Assembly: GCA_016182615.1 (NCBI GenBank)
Contig: JACPGF010000142.1
Coordinates: 1-37,951, forward strand
Origin: Ignavibacteriales bacterium
GTDB taxonomy: Bacteria; Bacteroidota; Ignavibacteria; Ignavibacteriales; Ignavibacteriaceae
Direction of reading: 5' to 3'
DNA: 37,951 bases
Part shown: piece after piece, positions 16,924-25,447 of the stretch
How positions within the stretch are numbered: the first letter of the stretch is position 1
Layout of the letters: each line of letters begins with the position of its first letter
The notes under the pieces: generated by a model
Databases searched by the model: none
What the model was told of the DNA's origin: nothing
Seen by the model: only the letters and a program-made list of their open reading frames with translations
Made by a program: the position numbers and the translations under genes

Positions 16924-18180
16924 ATGATAAAACGTATAGAAAAGCTTTCAAGAGAAGATGCCCGTAAGATAATTCTACAGGCTCAATTACTCTATAAATA
17001 TAAACCCGCGCGCGATATAACAGAGGCAGCAGCCGGGACAATCGGGCATCTCGGTTATATTCAAATCGACACGATAGCAGTTGTGGAGCGTGCACATCAA
17101 CATATATTTTGGTCGAGGGATGAACGCTTTTCACCAAAAATACTTGACACTTTACAACGGGGAGGCAGGGTTTTTGAGTATTGGACGCATGCCATGTCCT
17201 ATGTCCCTATGGAAGATTACCGTTATTATCTCCCCCGGATGCAGAATTTTCTGAATGCTAAAAACCCCTGGTTTGTTAACCGGTATGAAAAAAGCAAACA
17301 GCTCGCTGATTCCGTGCTCGCTCGAATACGGGCTGAGGGGGCACTCGGTGCAAGAGATTTTGAAAACAACAGGGACGTAAAAAGTACTGGCTGGTGGGAT
17401 TGGAAACCTGCAAAAGATGCTCTTGAGTTTTTATTCTGGCAGGGAAAGCTGATGATTGCCGCAAGGGATAAATTCCAGAAAATTTATGATTTACCTGAGC
17501 GGGTTCTACCGGAAGGAATAGATACTTCGCATCCCGGTGAGGAAGAAACCGCTTTGTTCATAGCACGAAGGGCGTTGCGTTCACTAGGGTTATTTACCCG
17601 GAAAGATGCAGGCAAGTATTTACACCCTGAAGGCACAAGGGATTCGGATATGCGCGCATGTTCCCCTGAAGCTATGGAAGCCGCCTACAACAAACTGATT
17701 GAAATGAATGAGGCCGTGTTGTTGTCCGTTGAGAGTGATGATTCGGGGAGCTATCTCGTCAATCCAGCCCAGCTGGCAAAAACAGGCAGAAGCCGAATAT
17801 CCGATGATGTACATTTACTTTCACCTTTCGATAATCTTGTTATAAAACGGGAACGGCTAAGCCGCCTGTTCGATTTTGACTATACTATCGAGTGTTACGT
17901 GCCGGCACCTAAAAGACAGTTTGGCTATTTTGTACTGCCGGTTATCTATGGCAGTAATTTTATCGGCAGGATGGATGTTAAAGCAGAAAGAAAAACAAAA
18001 ACATTGCTCATACAGAATTTGGTTAAAGAAAAGAGCGCTGATACCGGAAATGGCATGATTGAAAAACTTGCCGGAAAAATAAACAGTTTTGCACGGTTTA
18101 ACGGCTGTGAAAAAGTTATGATTTTGAAGAATAACGACAAGAAACTTGTGAAGCATTTACAAAGCTTGTTAATAAAATAG
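16924..18180 (+). CDS. YcaQ/AlkX-type winged-helix DNA glycosylase
   Basis: A 418-residue member of the HTH_42/AlkZ-YcaQ family. Its N-terminal region carries GHLGYIQIDTI with QID at 47-49. In the characterised enzymes a QxQ (AlkZ) or QxD (YcaQ/AlkX) motif at this place is catalytic, and QxD enzymes open interstrand crosslinks and remove bulky alkyl lesions. Other family segments are VERAHQHIFWSRD, RVFEYWTHAMSYVP (EYWTHA motif) and DVHLLSPFDNLVIKRERL near residue 290. Length is normal. It is followed 8 bases later by a TrpF-like gene, probably in the same transcript. The role in crosslink repair is inferred from the family. Confidence 0.85.
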   Translation: MIKRIEKLSREDARKIILQAQLLYKYKPARDITEAAAGTIGHLGYIQIDTIAVVERAHQHIFWSRDERFSPKILDTLQRGGRVFEYWTHAMSYVPMEDYRYYLPRMQNFLNAKNPWFVNRYEKSKQLADSVLARIRAEGALGARDFENNRDVKSTGWWDWKPAKDALEFLFWQGKLMIAARDKFQKIYDLPERVLPEGIDTSHPGEEETALFIARRALRSLGLFTRKDAGKYLHPEGTRDSDMRACSPEAMEAAYNKLIEMNEAVLLSVESDDSGSYLVNPAQLAKTGRSRISDDVHLLSPFDNLVIKRERLSRLFDFDYTIECYVPAPKRQFGYFVLPVIYGSNFIGRMDVKAERKTKTLLIQNLVKEKSADTGNGMIEKLAGKINSFARFNGCEKVMILKNNDKKLVKHLQSLLIK

Positions 18181-18188
18181 GTTTCGCT

Positions 18189-18842
18189 ATGAATAAAGTA
18201 CGGGTGAAAATTTGTTGCATTAACTCCGTTCAGGAAGCTACATTAGCCGTCCGGTATGGTGCGGCTGCCCTTGGGCTTGTAGGTAAAATGCCAAGCGGCC
18301 CGGGTGTTATTGATGATGAGGTCATCCGGCAAATAGTTAAAACGGTTCCTCCGCCAATTGCTACTTTCTTACTATCATCGGAGACAAAGGCAGAAGACAT
18401 TATTGCTCATCAAAAAATAACCAACGCGAACACACTTCAACTGGTTGACCGTGTTATGCAGGATGAGTACACGATTATAAGAGAAGCATTGCCGACGGTA
18501 AAAGTTGTTCAGGTTATACACGTGCTTGATGAGGCATCCATCGATGAGGCGCTTTCCTATGCCGGGATTGCAGATGCTCTTTTACTCGATAGCGGGAATC
18601 CAAACTTGCAAGTTAAATTATTGGGTGGTACCGGCAATGTGCACAATTGGGATATCAGCCGGAAAATTGTTGAGCAATCATCTATTCCGGTTTTTTTGGC
18701 TGGCGGGCTCCACGTTGGGAATGTTGCAGAGGCAATAACTTCCGTTCACCCGTTCGGTATTGATATTTGCAGCGGGCTTCGGACGAATGGTATGTTAAAT
18801 GAAGAGAAACTATACGGGTTTATGAGTCAGGTTGGCTATTAG
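18189..18842 (+). CDS. TrpF-like phosphoribosylanthranilate isomerase family protein
   Basis: A 217-residue (beta/alpha)8 protein. TrpF landmarks are present: KICCI at 7-11 (catalytic Cys9, in the usual KICG motif), LLLDSG with Asp134, LGGTG at 145-149, FLAGGL at 169-174 and FGIDICSGLR at 189-198. TrpF isomerises phosphoribosylanthranilate in tryptophan synthesis. Two points call for caution: the Gly after the catalytic Cys is Cys here, and no other trp gene is nearby. Instead it sits 8 bases after a DNA glycosylase gene. It belongs to a TrpF subfamily with the KICC signature whose substrate I cannot confirm. For that reason no gene symbol is given. Confidence 0.75.
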   Translation: MNKVRVKICCINSVQEATLAVRYGAAALGLVGKMPSGPGVIDDEVIRQIVKTVPPPIATFLLSSETKAEDIIAHQKITNANTLQLVDRVMQDEYTIIREALPTVKVVQVIHVLDEASIDEALSYAGIADALLLDSGNPNLQVKLLGGTGNVHNWDISRKIVEQSSIPVFLAGGLHVGNVAEAITSVHPFGIDICSGLRTNGMLNEEKLYGFMSQVGY

Positions 18843-18850
18843 TGGCGTGG

Positions 18851-18941
18851 TAATGAATAATTGAGAATGAATAATGAATAATAATGAGGGCAAAATTCAA
18901 AGTGTAAACTTGTGTGCATTGTATTAAAAATAAACTGTCAT
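18851..18941 (+). repeat. Dispersed spacer repeat, inverted copy of 2965-3052
   Basis: It begins 9 bases after the TrpF-like stop codon and matches the reverse complement of 2965-3052 in order (TTGAGAATGAATAATGAATA, AAAGTGTAAAC, GTGCATTGT, TTAAAAATAAA). The two copies differ at about a dozen sites and small indels. Confidence 0.75.
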
Positions 18942-19570
18942 GACAAATTTAGTATTCGGGCAATTAAATCAATCCAAAATGTGAAAAGCTTTTCTTAATT
19001 GGTTTGAATATAAAAAGTAGGTATAGATTTGAGCCACCTCTAAAGTGGAGGACGTGGCGAGAAAGAATATATTTTCAAATTCGCCAACGGTGCAAACTAT
19101 TACCGGATTTGAATTTCATTAACATATATGAGTTTAACTAAAGGTGACAATACAATGCTTTTATATGTATTTTAAAAATACTATTATCGTAGCAACATGC
19201 GCCGTTCAAAGACCCGCAGGTGATTGCCGCATAACATAAAATGGAGAATATACAACAAAGTTTGGCTGAATGTCGTTGTTCTTTGTGTTTTTATTCCCGG
19301 TTTACCCAATGCCAACTATTGGTTCATGGGATGAGTCCGTGGACAATTTAATAAATACATTTTGAGCAGCCATTCATGCGGTTATTCTAAAATTGCCCCC
19401 GGATTCATCCGGGGGGATAGAACACTTTCAAGAAAAAATGGCTTTAGCCAATTCATTCTACAAATACATTTTTAGTCAGTGTTTTTATTGAGGGACTCCC
19501 CTAATCAATGGTTTTGACTCAACAAAAAAGAAAATGTAGAATTACCCATACAAAACGGAATTGGACCCCA
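18942..19570. other. Gene-free spacer with hairpins
   Basis: No supported gene. Hairpins are seen at about 19034-19050 (CCTCTAAAGTGGAGG) and 19395-19420 (CCCCCGGATTCATCCGGGGG). A short frame at about 19220-19330 resembles a signal peptide (WLNVVVLCVFIPGLPNA) but stops six residues after it; it may be a gene remnant. Confidence 0.45.
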
Positions 19571-19609
19571 AAAAAAGCTCCGGTAAAAACAATCCACCAG
19601 AGCTTTTTT
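19571..19609. terminator. Bidirectional terminator after the alanine symporter gene
   Basis: AAAAAAGCTC (19571-19580) and GAGCTTTTTT (19600-19609) are exact complements, with GG/CC extending the stem past one mismatch. Both sides have homopolymer runs, so it could act in either direction. It lies 10 bases after the minus-strand stop at 19619. Confidence 0.85.
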
Positions 19610-19618
19610 CTTTGCAGT

Positions 19619-20944
19619 TTAGTCAATTTCGTTAATGTGGTCTTTGGTTTCTTTTTTAATAATATGCACCAGCAAAAGCAGGGAGATTAAATTTGGAATA
19701 GCCATTAATGCATTTGTTATGTCAGCAAAGGTCCATACGATTGGAAGCGATAATACAGAACCCACAAAGACCATGATAACCCATAACACGCGGTAGGGGA
19801 CAATTATTTTAGTACCGAATATATACTCGGCGGCTTTCTCGCCATAATACGACCAGCCCAGAATTGTGGAATACACGAATGTTAATAAACCCACTGTAAG
19901 AACAATTGGGCCTATAACAGGAATTTGCGAAAAGGCCGAGTGTGTAAGTGCTGCACCTTTTAAGCCTTTTGTCCAGTCGCCTGAGTTTACTAAAACAAGT
20001 CCTGTCATAGCACATACAACAACAGTGTCCCAAAATGTGCCGGTTGATGAAACCAAAGCTTGCCTGAGTGGTGTTTTTGTTTGCGCTGCCGCGGCCACGA
20101 TTGGAGCGCTTCCCAAACCGGATTCATTCGAAAACAATCCCCGGGCAATACCATATCGCATGGCTTCTTTCATCCCAGCACCAAGAAATCCGCCCATGGC
20201 CGCCTGACCGGTAAAAGCAGAGTTGAGTATCAGCATTATTGTCTCCGGGATTTGCTGATATTTCATAAAGAGGAGTATTAAACAGCCAAGTATGTAGAAC
20301 ACCGCCATGAAAGGAACAAGTTTTTCACAAACATTGGATATTTGTTTAATTCCACCGAGCAGAACTATACCGGTAATTACGGTCAGAGTGAGTCCCGTTA
20401 TCCAAGCAGGGATTTGCATAGATTCAATAGCGAGTGAAGATATTGAATTTGCCTGAACCATGTTGCCGATACCAAACGCGGTAATAGCTGTAAGCCCTGC
20501 AAATGCGTATGCAAGCGGTTTGTTCTTTAACCCGCGCTCTAAAACGTACATCGGTCCCCCTGCCATGCTGCCATCTTTGGTTTGAATGCGGTACTTAACG
20601 GAAAGCAAAGCTTCGGAAAATTTTGTAGCTATGCCAAATACACCGGTAAGCCACATCCAAAGGACCGCTCCCGGTCCGCCTGCGGCAATAGCGGTTGCAA
20701 CACCGACAATGTTTCCAGTTCCAATAGTTGCCGCGAGAGCTGTTGTGAGCGCGCCAAACTGTGTAATATCACCATCGCCTTCTTTTTTTCGGCTGAAGGA
20801 TATTTTTATCGCTTTCCAGATATACCGCTGTATAAATCCGGTCCGCACAGTAAGATAGAGGTGTGTGCCAAAAAGCAGAATAAGCAGGGGATAACCCCAA
20901 ATAAAATCACTTATTTGTTGGAGAAAAAGTTCAACCTGTTGCAT
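19619..20944 (-). CDS. Sodium:alanine/glycine symporter (AGCS family)
   Basis: A 441-residue inner-membrane transporter. The AGCS signature is present: GDITQFGALTTALAATIGTG, then NIVGVATAIAAGGPGAVLWM, GGPMYVLERG, and later RGLFSNESGLGSAPIVAAAA. These regions form the Na+ and amino-acid sites in the family. About 10-11 membrane segments are predicted. It imports alanine or glycine with Na+. It is a single-gene unit with a strong terminator downstream and a 561-base spacer upstream. Length and motifs are complete. Confidence 0.93.
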   Translation of the reverse strand: MQQVELFLQQISDFIWGYPLLILLFGTHLYLTVRTGFIQRYIWKAIKISFSRKKEGDGDITQFGALTTALAATIGTGNIVGVATAIAAGGPGAVLWMWLTGVFGIATKFSEALLSVKYRIQTKDGSMAGGPMYVLERGLKNKPLAYAFAGLTAITAFGIGNMVQANSISSLAIESMQIPAWITGLTLTVITGIVLLGGIKQISNVCEKLVPFMAVFYILGCLILLFMKYQQIPETIMLILNSAFTGQAAMGGFLGAGMKEAMRYGIARGLFSNESGLGSAPIVAAAAQTKTPLRQALVSSTGTFWDTVVVCAMTGLVLVNSGDWTKGLKGAALTHSAFSQIPVIGPIVLTVGLLTFVYSTILGWSYYGEKAAEYIFGTKIIVPYRVLWVIMVFVGSVLSLPIVWTFADITNALMAIPNLISLLLLVHIIKKETKDHINEID

Positions 20945-21431
20945 GCATCTGTCTCATTTTTTTTGAGTGTAATATCAGTTCATTAAATGGAAAACCAAGG
21001 GAGCAATTAAGTTGGTATTTCAGGAAGAATAATTTACGAAAAGTTTGTTTCAATTTGTATGTTTTCGGACTCTAGTTAAATAACCTGCTAAAAATATATG
21101 AATGAAAAAGTACTGAACTACGGGAAAGATATAAACACCATTTTAACTAAAATAAAAGCAGAAAATAGGATTGTATATTCAATTGCCGGGAAAAATATAA
21201 GGCATTCCCGCAGGAATTAAGTCGCCGATTTTAACCGGCGACAAATACTAAATGAAAAAATAGTATTTTCTATCAAGCAGAAATAAGGAATAATCAGGAA
21301 GGCAAAAAATATCAGGCTTTTGAGAAAATTTAATTAACGTGATGGAAGTCACACAAAATTCGCAGAGCCAAAATAAAAATGTGGAATATGGCAGGTATAT
21401 CCTTGTTAAACGAAAAAAAAATGCTAAAAAT
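20945..21431. other. Spacer between divergent alanine symporter and rplM
   Basis: No gene is supported. One clear hairpin, GTCGCCG (21221-21227) with CGGCGAC (21236-21242), has no T-run and looks like a REP-type hairpin rather than a terminator. The rplM promoter lies at the right end. Confidence 0.5.
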
Positions 21432-21460
21432 TTGACATTTGCAAAATAAAAAGGTATCTT
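21432..21460 (+). promoter_or_regulatory. Sigma-70-type promoter of the rplM operon
   Basis: TTGACA at 21432-21437, a 17-base spacer, then TATCTT at 21455-21460. The -35 box is a perfect consensus match and the -10 box matches 4 of 6. The start of rplM is 46 bases downstream, a usual leader length. Confidence 0.7.
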
Positions 21461-21505
21461 TCCAATCTTTATTTAGGAAAACTATGGATTTGGAGGAATG
21501 ATCCT

Positions 21506-21946
21506 GTGAAACAAGAAAAAGTAACCCGCTTTTTCCAGTCAGAAGACATCGATAAGAAATGGTATGTTATTGATGCTGAAGGACAGGTACTCGGACGGTT
21601 GGCTACAAAAGCTGCCCGTATTATTCGTGGTAAAGAAAAACCAACCTTTACCCCTAATGCCGATACCGGCGATTTTGTGATTGTTATTAATGCTGATAAG
21701 ATAAAACTTACCGGCAAGCGTGCAGAAATGAAAGAATATTTTCACTATTCCGGTTATCCGGGTGGATTGAAAATTCAGTCTTTTAAAGAATTGATTGCGA
21801 AAAAGCCCGAATACGTAATTGAACATGCCGTTCATGGTATGTTACCGAAAAACCGTCTTGGTGCGCGTCTTTTCAAAAAATTGAAAGTTTACCGTGGTAC
21901 AGAGCATCCGCACGAAGCTCAGCAGCCCGAAGTAATTAGCTTATAA
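21506..21946 (+). CDS. rplM: Ribosomal protein L13 (50S subunit)
   Basis: A 146-residue protein with the L13 landmarks [49 protein letters not shown] and [18 protein letters not shown]. It is an assembly protein that binds 23S rRNA. Translation starts at GTG 21506: a GGAGGA ribosome binding site sits 8 bases upstream, and the only nearby ATG (21499) reads into a stop after three codons. It leads the operon rplM-rpsI, followed by rpsB-tsf, the order usual in this phylum group. Confidence 0.97.
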   Translation: MKQEKVTRFFQSEDIDKKWYVIDAEGQVLGRLATKAARIIRGKEKPTFTPNADTGDFVIVINADKIKLTGKRAEMKEYFHYSGYPGGLKIQSFKELIAKKPEYVIEHAVHGMLPKNRLGARLFKKLKVYRGTEHPHEAQQPEVISL

Positions 21947-21957
21947 TTGGAGAAAGA

Positions 21958-22344
21958 ATGACCGAAAAAATCTTTTTAGGCAGGCGTAAAACATCAGTAG
22001 CCCGCGTTGTTCTCCGCAGTGGTTCAGGCGTTATTACCGTTAACAACCGCCCGGTAGAAATATTTTTTAACCAGCAGGTTAACCGCGATGACGTGGTTTT
22101 TCCGTTTAACCTGACTGAAACTTTTGGACAGTACGATGTGAAAGCTAATGTAGCTGGCGGTGGAACCACCGGACAGGCTCAGGCAATCCGTTTGGCTATT
22201 TCAAAAGCTTTGGTTGAATTTAATCCTGAAAACAGGCTTAAGTTAAAACCCCACGGACTCTTAACCAGAGATCCCCGCATGGTTGAACGTAAAAAATACG
22301 GTCATCCAAAAGCTCGTAAGAGATTCCAGTTCTCTAAGAGATAA
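21958..22344 (+). CDS. rpsI: Ribosomal protein S9 (30S subunit)
   Basis: A 128-residue protein with the S9 landmarks [46 protein letters not shown] and the invariant C-terminal KRFQFSKR. In family members the C-terminal tail reaches the P-site tRNA. It starts 11 bases after the rplM stop, behind GGAGAAAG, so the two are translated from one message. Length is normal. Confidence 0.97.
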   Translation: MTEKIFLGRRKTSVARVVLRSGSGVITVNNRPVEIFFNQQVNRDDVVFPFNLTETFGQYDVKANVAGGGTTGQAQAIRLAISKALVEFNPENRLKLKPHGLLTRDPRMVERKKYGHPKARKRFQFSKR

Positions 22345-22380
22345 AAACTTAATTAATTTTTTTAAAATCATATTTCCTGA

Positions 22381-22422
22381 TTTGCCCCCTGTGTTCCGCC
22401 AAAGAGCGGTATGAAAGGCAAA
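22381..22422 (+). promoter_or_regulatory. Possible structured mRNA leader of rpsB
   Basis: In the 115-base gap between rpsI and rpsB, TTTGCC (22381-22386) pairs with GGCAAA (22417-22422) and encloses CCGC (22396-22399) pairing with GCGG (22406-22409). Autogenous S2-binding leaders are known upstream of rpsB in several phyla. I cannot confirm that this matches any of them. Confidence 0.3.
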
Positions 22423-22459
22423 AAGGACGGAAATAATCGAATAACAGGAGTATTGCGTA

Positions 22460-23060
22460 ATGGCAAAATTAGATGTTACTCAACTTGTTGAGGCAGGTGC
22501 TCATTTTGGTCACTTGTACAAAAAAGCAGGCGCAGAATGTTATTGAATCCGAAGCTAGACGCTGTGAATGCTATTGGGTTTCGTCACGCTGGTTAGGTGG
22601 TATGCTTACCAACTTTACAACTATTCGTAAAAGCATTAAAAAAATGCACACCATCGAAAAACAAGAAGTAGATGGCACATTTGAAAAGATAACCAAAAAA
22701 GAACGCCTCATGCTCAGCCGTGACAAGGACAAACTGAAAAAAGTCCTTGAAGGTATCGAGAATATGGGTCGTCTTCCGGGAGCTCTTTTTGTTGTTGATA
22801 TTAAAAAAGAAGCAATTGCAGTTCAGGAAGCAAAACGGTTGAATATTCCCGTGTTTGCTATCGTTGATACAAACTGTGATCCTACATCTGTAGATTATGT
22901 TATCCCTGCAAATGATGATGCTGTTAAAACTATCGAATTGATTGTAAAGAATTTGGCTGATGCAGTTATTGAAGGTTCACAGAAAGCCAAAGAGATTCGT
23001 GCCGAACAATCTGCAGAATCTGAAAGAGTTTCTAAAGAAACCGAAACGCAGAATAATTAA
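22460..23060 (+). pseudogene. rpsB: Ribosomal protein S2 gene with internal deletion and frameshift (or assembly error)
   Basis: The true start is ATG 22460 behind AGGAG. Codons 1-19 read as a normal S2 start ([19 protein letters not shown]). The frame then changes and the first reading frame stops at 22544-22546. In the +1 frame, from 22518, S2 resumes with [45 protein letters not shown] and [20 protein letters not shown], and continues to a normal end at 23060. In complete S2 proteins roughly 50 residues (the WNPKM ... LFVG part) lie between those two segments. About 160 bases are therefore missing at 22516-22518, with a one-base frame change. S2 is essential and tsf follows intact, so either the assembly lost this segment or another copy exists. 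Confidence 0.9.
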
Positions 23061-23088
23061 ATTAGATAGTTTTTAATAAGGAAATTGT

Positions 23089-23961
23089 ATGTCAGTAACT
23101 ATTACCGCATCGCAGGTTAACGCACTTCGCCAGAAGAGTGGTGCCGGCATGATGGATTGCAAAAATGCATTAAAAGAATCTGAAGGCGATTTGGAAATGG
23201 CAATGGAAATTCTTCGCAAGAAGGGTGCTTCCGTGGCTGCTAAACGCGCCGACCGCAGCGCAAGTGAGGGAGTAATCTTTTCACGCGTTAATGATGATAA
23301 AACTAACGGTACTATTGTTGAAGTTAATTGTGAGACCGACTTCGTTGGGAAATCTGATGACTTTTTAGCTTTCGCTAAAGTTGTTCTTGAAAAAGCATTT
23401 GTATCCAAAGCCGTATCTGTTGAAGATTTACTTGCAAAGAATGCCGATCTCGCTGGTCTTATTAATGAAATTACCGGCAAAGTCGGCGAAAAAATTGAAA
23501 TCAGCCGTGTTGCTTTTGCAGCGGTCGAAAATGGTTTTATTGCAGAATATATTCATCCGGGTAACAAAGTTGGCGCTTTGGTTGTTTACAGTAATGTATC
23601 AGCCACCGCAAAGGATGAGTTTGCTAAAGTAGGCCGTGATATTGCCATTCAGGTTGCAGCCATGAAACCGATGGCTGTCGGTCGTAAAGATATCGATGCC
23701 GCTGTTGTAGCAAAAGAAATCGAAATCTACAAAGAACAGGCAAAGAACGAAGGCAAACCTGAAAATGTGCTTGAAAGAATTGCAACCGGCCGTTTGGACA
23801 AGTATTATCAGGAAGTTTGTTTACTTGAACAAACCTTCTTCAAAGATCAAAGTAATGCACGTACCATCGCGCAACTAGTTGAAGAGTTTAACAAGCAGCA
23901 TCAAAGTGAAATAGTTGTTGCTTCATTTTATCTTTACCTGTTGGGTGGGACAAGCAAATAA
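23089..23961 (+). CDS. tsf: Translation elongation factor Ts
   Basis: A 290-residue protein. The N-terminal UBA-like domain has the EF-Ts signature VNALRQKSGAGMMDCKNALK and the second signature is EVNCETDFVG. The core continues with EYIHPGNKVGALV and DIAIQVAAMKP, and the C-terminal region has LEQTFFKD. EF-Ts exchanges GDP for GTP on EF-Tu. It starts 28 bases after rpsB, the universal gene order, and is followed directly by an intrinsic terminator, so pyrH is likely read from its own or a read-through transcript. No missing segment is seen. Confidence 0.97.
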   Translation: MSVTITASQVNALRQKSGAGMMDCKNALKESEGDLEMAMEILRKKGASVAAKRADRSASEGVIFSRVNDDKTNGTIVEVNCETDFVGKSDDFLAFAKVVLEKAFVSKAVSVEDLLAKNADLAGLINEITGKVGEKIEISRVAFAAVENGFIAEYIHPGNKVGALVVYSNVSATAKDEFAKVGRDIAIQVAAMKPMAVGRKDIDAAVVAKEIEIYKEQAKNEGKPENVLERIATGRLDKYYQEVCLLEQTFFKDQSNARTIAQLVEEFNKQHQSEIVVASFYLYLLGGTSK

Positions 23962-23970
23962 TTTTTAAGA

Positions 23971-24002
23971 AAAGGCCTGAATTTATTTAGGCCTTTTTTT
24001 TT
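23971..24002 (+). terminator. Intrinsic terminator after tsf
   Basis: AAAGGCCT (23971-23978) and AGGCCTTT (23989-23996) are exact complements around a 10-base loop, followed by a run of T to 24002. It lies 9 bases after the tsf stop. Confidence 0.88.
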
Positions 24003-24020
24003 GTACAGAAAGGAATTCTG

Positions 24021-24737
24021 ATGAGCGAATTAAAATACAAAAGAGTTCTGCTGAAACTCAGCGGTGAATCACTCATGGGCGAAAAAGGTTTTGGTATTGA
24101 TGCGGATATGCTGAACTTTTATGCAAGTGAAGTGAAAATAGCTCAAGAGCATGGTGCACAGGTTGGCATTGTTATTGGCGGCGGTAATATTTTCCGCGGG
24201 CTGAGTGCCTCGGCACAAGGCATAGACCGTGTTACCGGAGATCATATGGGCATGCTTGCAACTATGATTAATTCACTTGCACTGCAGAATGCTATCGAGC
24301 ATAAAGGAGTTTATACCCGGTTAATGAGTGCTGTGCATATGCACGAAATGGCCGAACCATATATCCGGAGGCGTGCAATGCGCCATTTGGAGAAAAAGAG
24401 AGTCGTTATTTTTGGAGCCGGTACAGGACATCCTTATTTTACTACTGATACTGCTGCCGCTTTGCGTGCTGTAGAAATTCAAAGTGATGCCATTCTTAAA
24501 GGTACAAGAGTTGACGGTGTGTATGATTCCGACCCTGAAAAAAATCCTGATGCAGTAAAATTTGAATCGATTTCGTACATTGAAGTGCTCAAAAACAACC
24601 TTCGCGTTATGGATTTGACGGCTGTCAGCCTTTGTTCAGAGAACAATTTACCCATGATAGTGTTTAATATGAATAAACCGGGCAATTTGCTTGCATTGTT
24701 ACGTGGAGAACATGTAGGTACTAAGATACAAAATTAG
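24021..24737 (+). CDS. pyrH: UMP kinase
   Basis: A 238-residue amino-acid-kinase-fold enzyme. Landmarks are [19 protein letters not shown] at the start, [32 protein letters not shown] and [19 protein letters not shown], with DGVYDSDP later. It phosphorylates UMP to UDP and is the bacterial hexameric form. It starts 60 bases after tsf, behind AGAAAGGA, and just after the terminator hairpin. It is followed 33 bases later by frr, the usual neighbour. Confidence 0.97.
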   Translation: MSELKYKRVLLKLSGESLMGEKGFGIDADMLNFYASEVKIAQEHGAQVGIVIGGGNIFRGLSASAQGIDRVTGDHMGMLATMINSLALQNAIEHKGVYTRLMSAVHMHEMAEPYIRRRAMRHLEKKRVVIFGAGTGHPYFTTDTAAALRAVEIQSDAILKGTRVDGVYDSDPEKNPDAVKFESISYIEVLKNNLRVMDLTAVSLCSENNLPMIVFNMNKPGNLLALLRGEHVGTKIQN

Positions 24738-24770
24738 TATTTTTGATAAACTGAATTAATAAGGATTGGT

Positions 24771-25325
24771 ATGGATCAAATACTTAAAGAAACGAAATCA
24801 AAAATGGACAAAACCATGGAAGCATTACGGAATGAACTTGCAAGGGTTCGCACCGGAAAAGCAACGACTGCTTTGCTTGACATGGTAAAAGTCGACTATT
24901 ACGGCTCTACGATGCCGTTAAATCAGGTCGCTAACGTTACTGTTCTTGACGCGCATACACTCTCGGTTACTCCATGGGATAAAAGCATGGTAATACCGAT
25001 TGATAAGGCAATACTGAAGGCTGACCTTGGGTTAAACCCCGTTAGTGATGGGACGAATCTTAAAATTCCTATCCCGCCGCTTACGGAAGCACGCAGAAAA
25101 GACTTTGTGAAATTAACCAAAAAATTTGGTGAAGAAGCTAAAATTGCTGTTCGTAATGTACGGCGTGAAGCCAATGAACACCTGAAGAAAGCACAGAAAG
25201 ATAAAAAACTTTCTGAAGATTTACTGAAGGATAATGAAGCTAAGGTGCAGAAAATGACTGATGAGCATATCGGCTTTATTGATGAGATACTGAAGCATAA
25301 AGAAAAAGAAATTCTTGAAGTGTAG
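24771..25325 (+). CDS. frr: Ribosome recycling factor
   Basis: A 184-residue protein of normal length for RRF, with LRNELARVRTGKATTALLD, the middle domain VDYYGSTMPLNQVANVTV and the closing helix pair (KFGEEAKIAVRNVRREAN, DEHIGFIDEILKHKEKE). It splits post-termination ribosomes together with EF-G. It is last in the tsf-pyrH-frr series and is followed at once by an intrinsic terminator. Confidence 0.97.
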   Translation: MDQILKETKSKMDKTMEALRNELARVRTGKATTALLDMVKVDYYGSTMPLNQVANVTVLDAHTLSVTPWDKSMVIPIDKAILKADLGLNPVSDGTNLKIPIPPLTEARRKDFVKLTKKFGEEAKIAVRNVRREANEHLKKAQKDKKLSEDLLKDNEAKVQKMTDEHIGFIDEILKHKEKEILEV

Positions 25326-25331
25326 AACACG

Positions 25332-25359
25332 AAGCTCCGGTGACACGGAGCTTTTTTTT
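25332..25359 (+). terminator. Intrinsic terminator after frr
   Basis: AAGCTCCG (25332-25339) and CGGAGCTT (25346-25353) pair perfectly around GTGACA and are followed by T to 25359. It lies 7 bases past the stop of frr. Confidence 0.92.
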
Positions 25360-25447
25360 GCTGTTGTAATTACACACCGTTTATTATGTAAGTGAAGATT
25401 ACTATCTTATAACACGAAGTAACAGAAAAAAATAGAAAAGAAATCAA

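Noticed and set aside
16691-17137. 148-codon minus-strand frame over the start of the glycosylase gene
   Set aside because: It is antisense to the QxD-bearing N-terminus of the glycosylase and overlaps the zinc-ribbon gene; no family features.
19220-19330. Signal-peptide-like short frame (WLNVVVLCVFIPGLPNA)
   Set aside because: It stops six residues after the hydrophobic part and no continuation is found in other frames.
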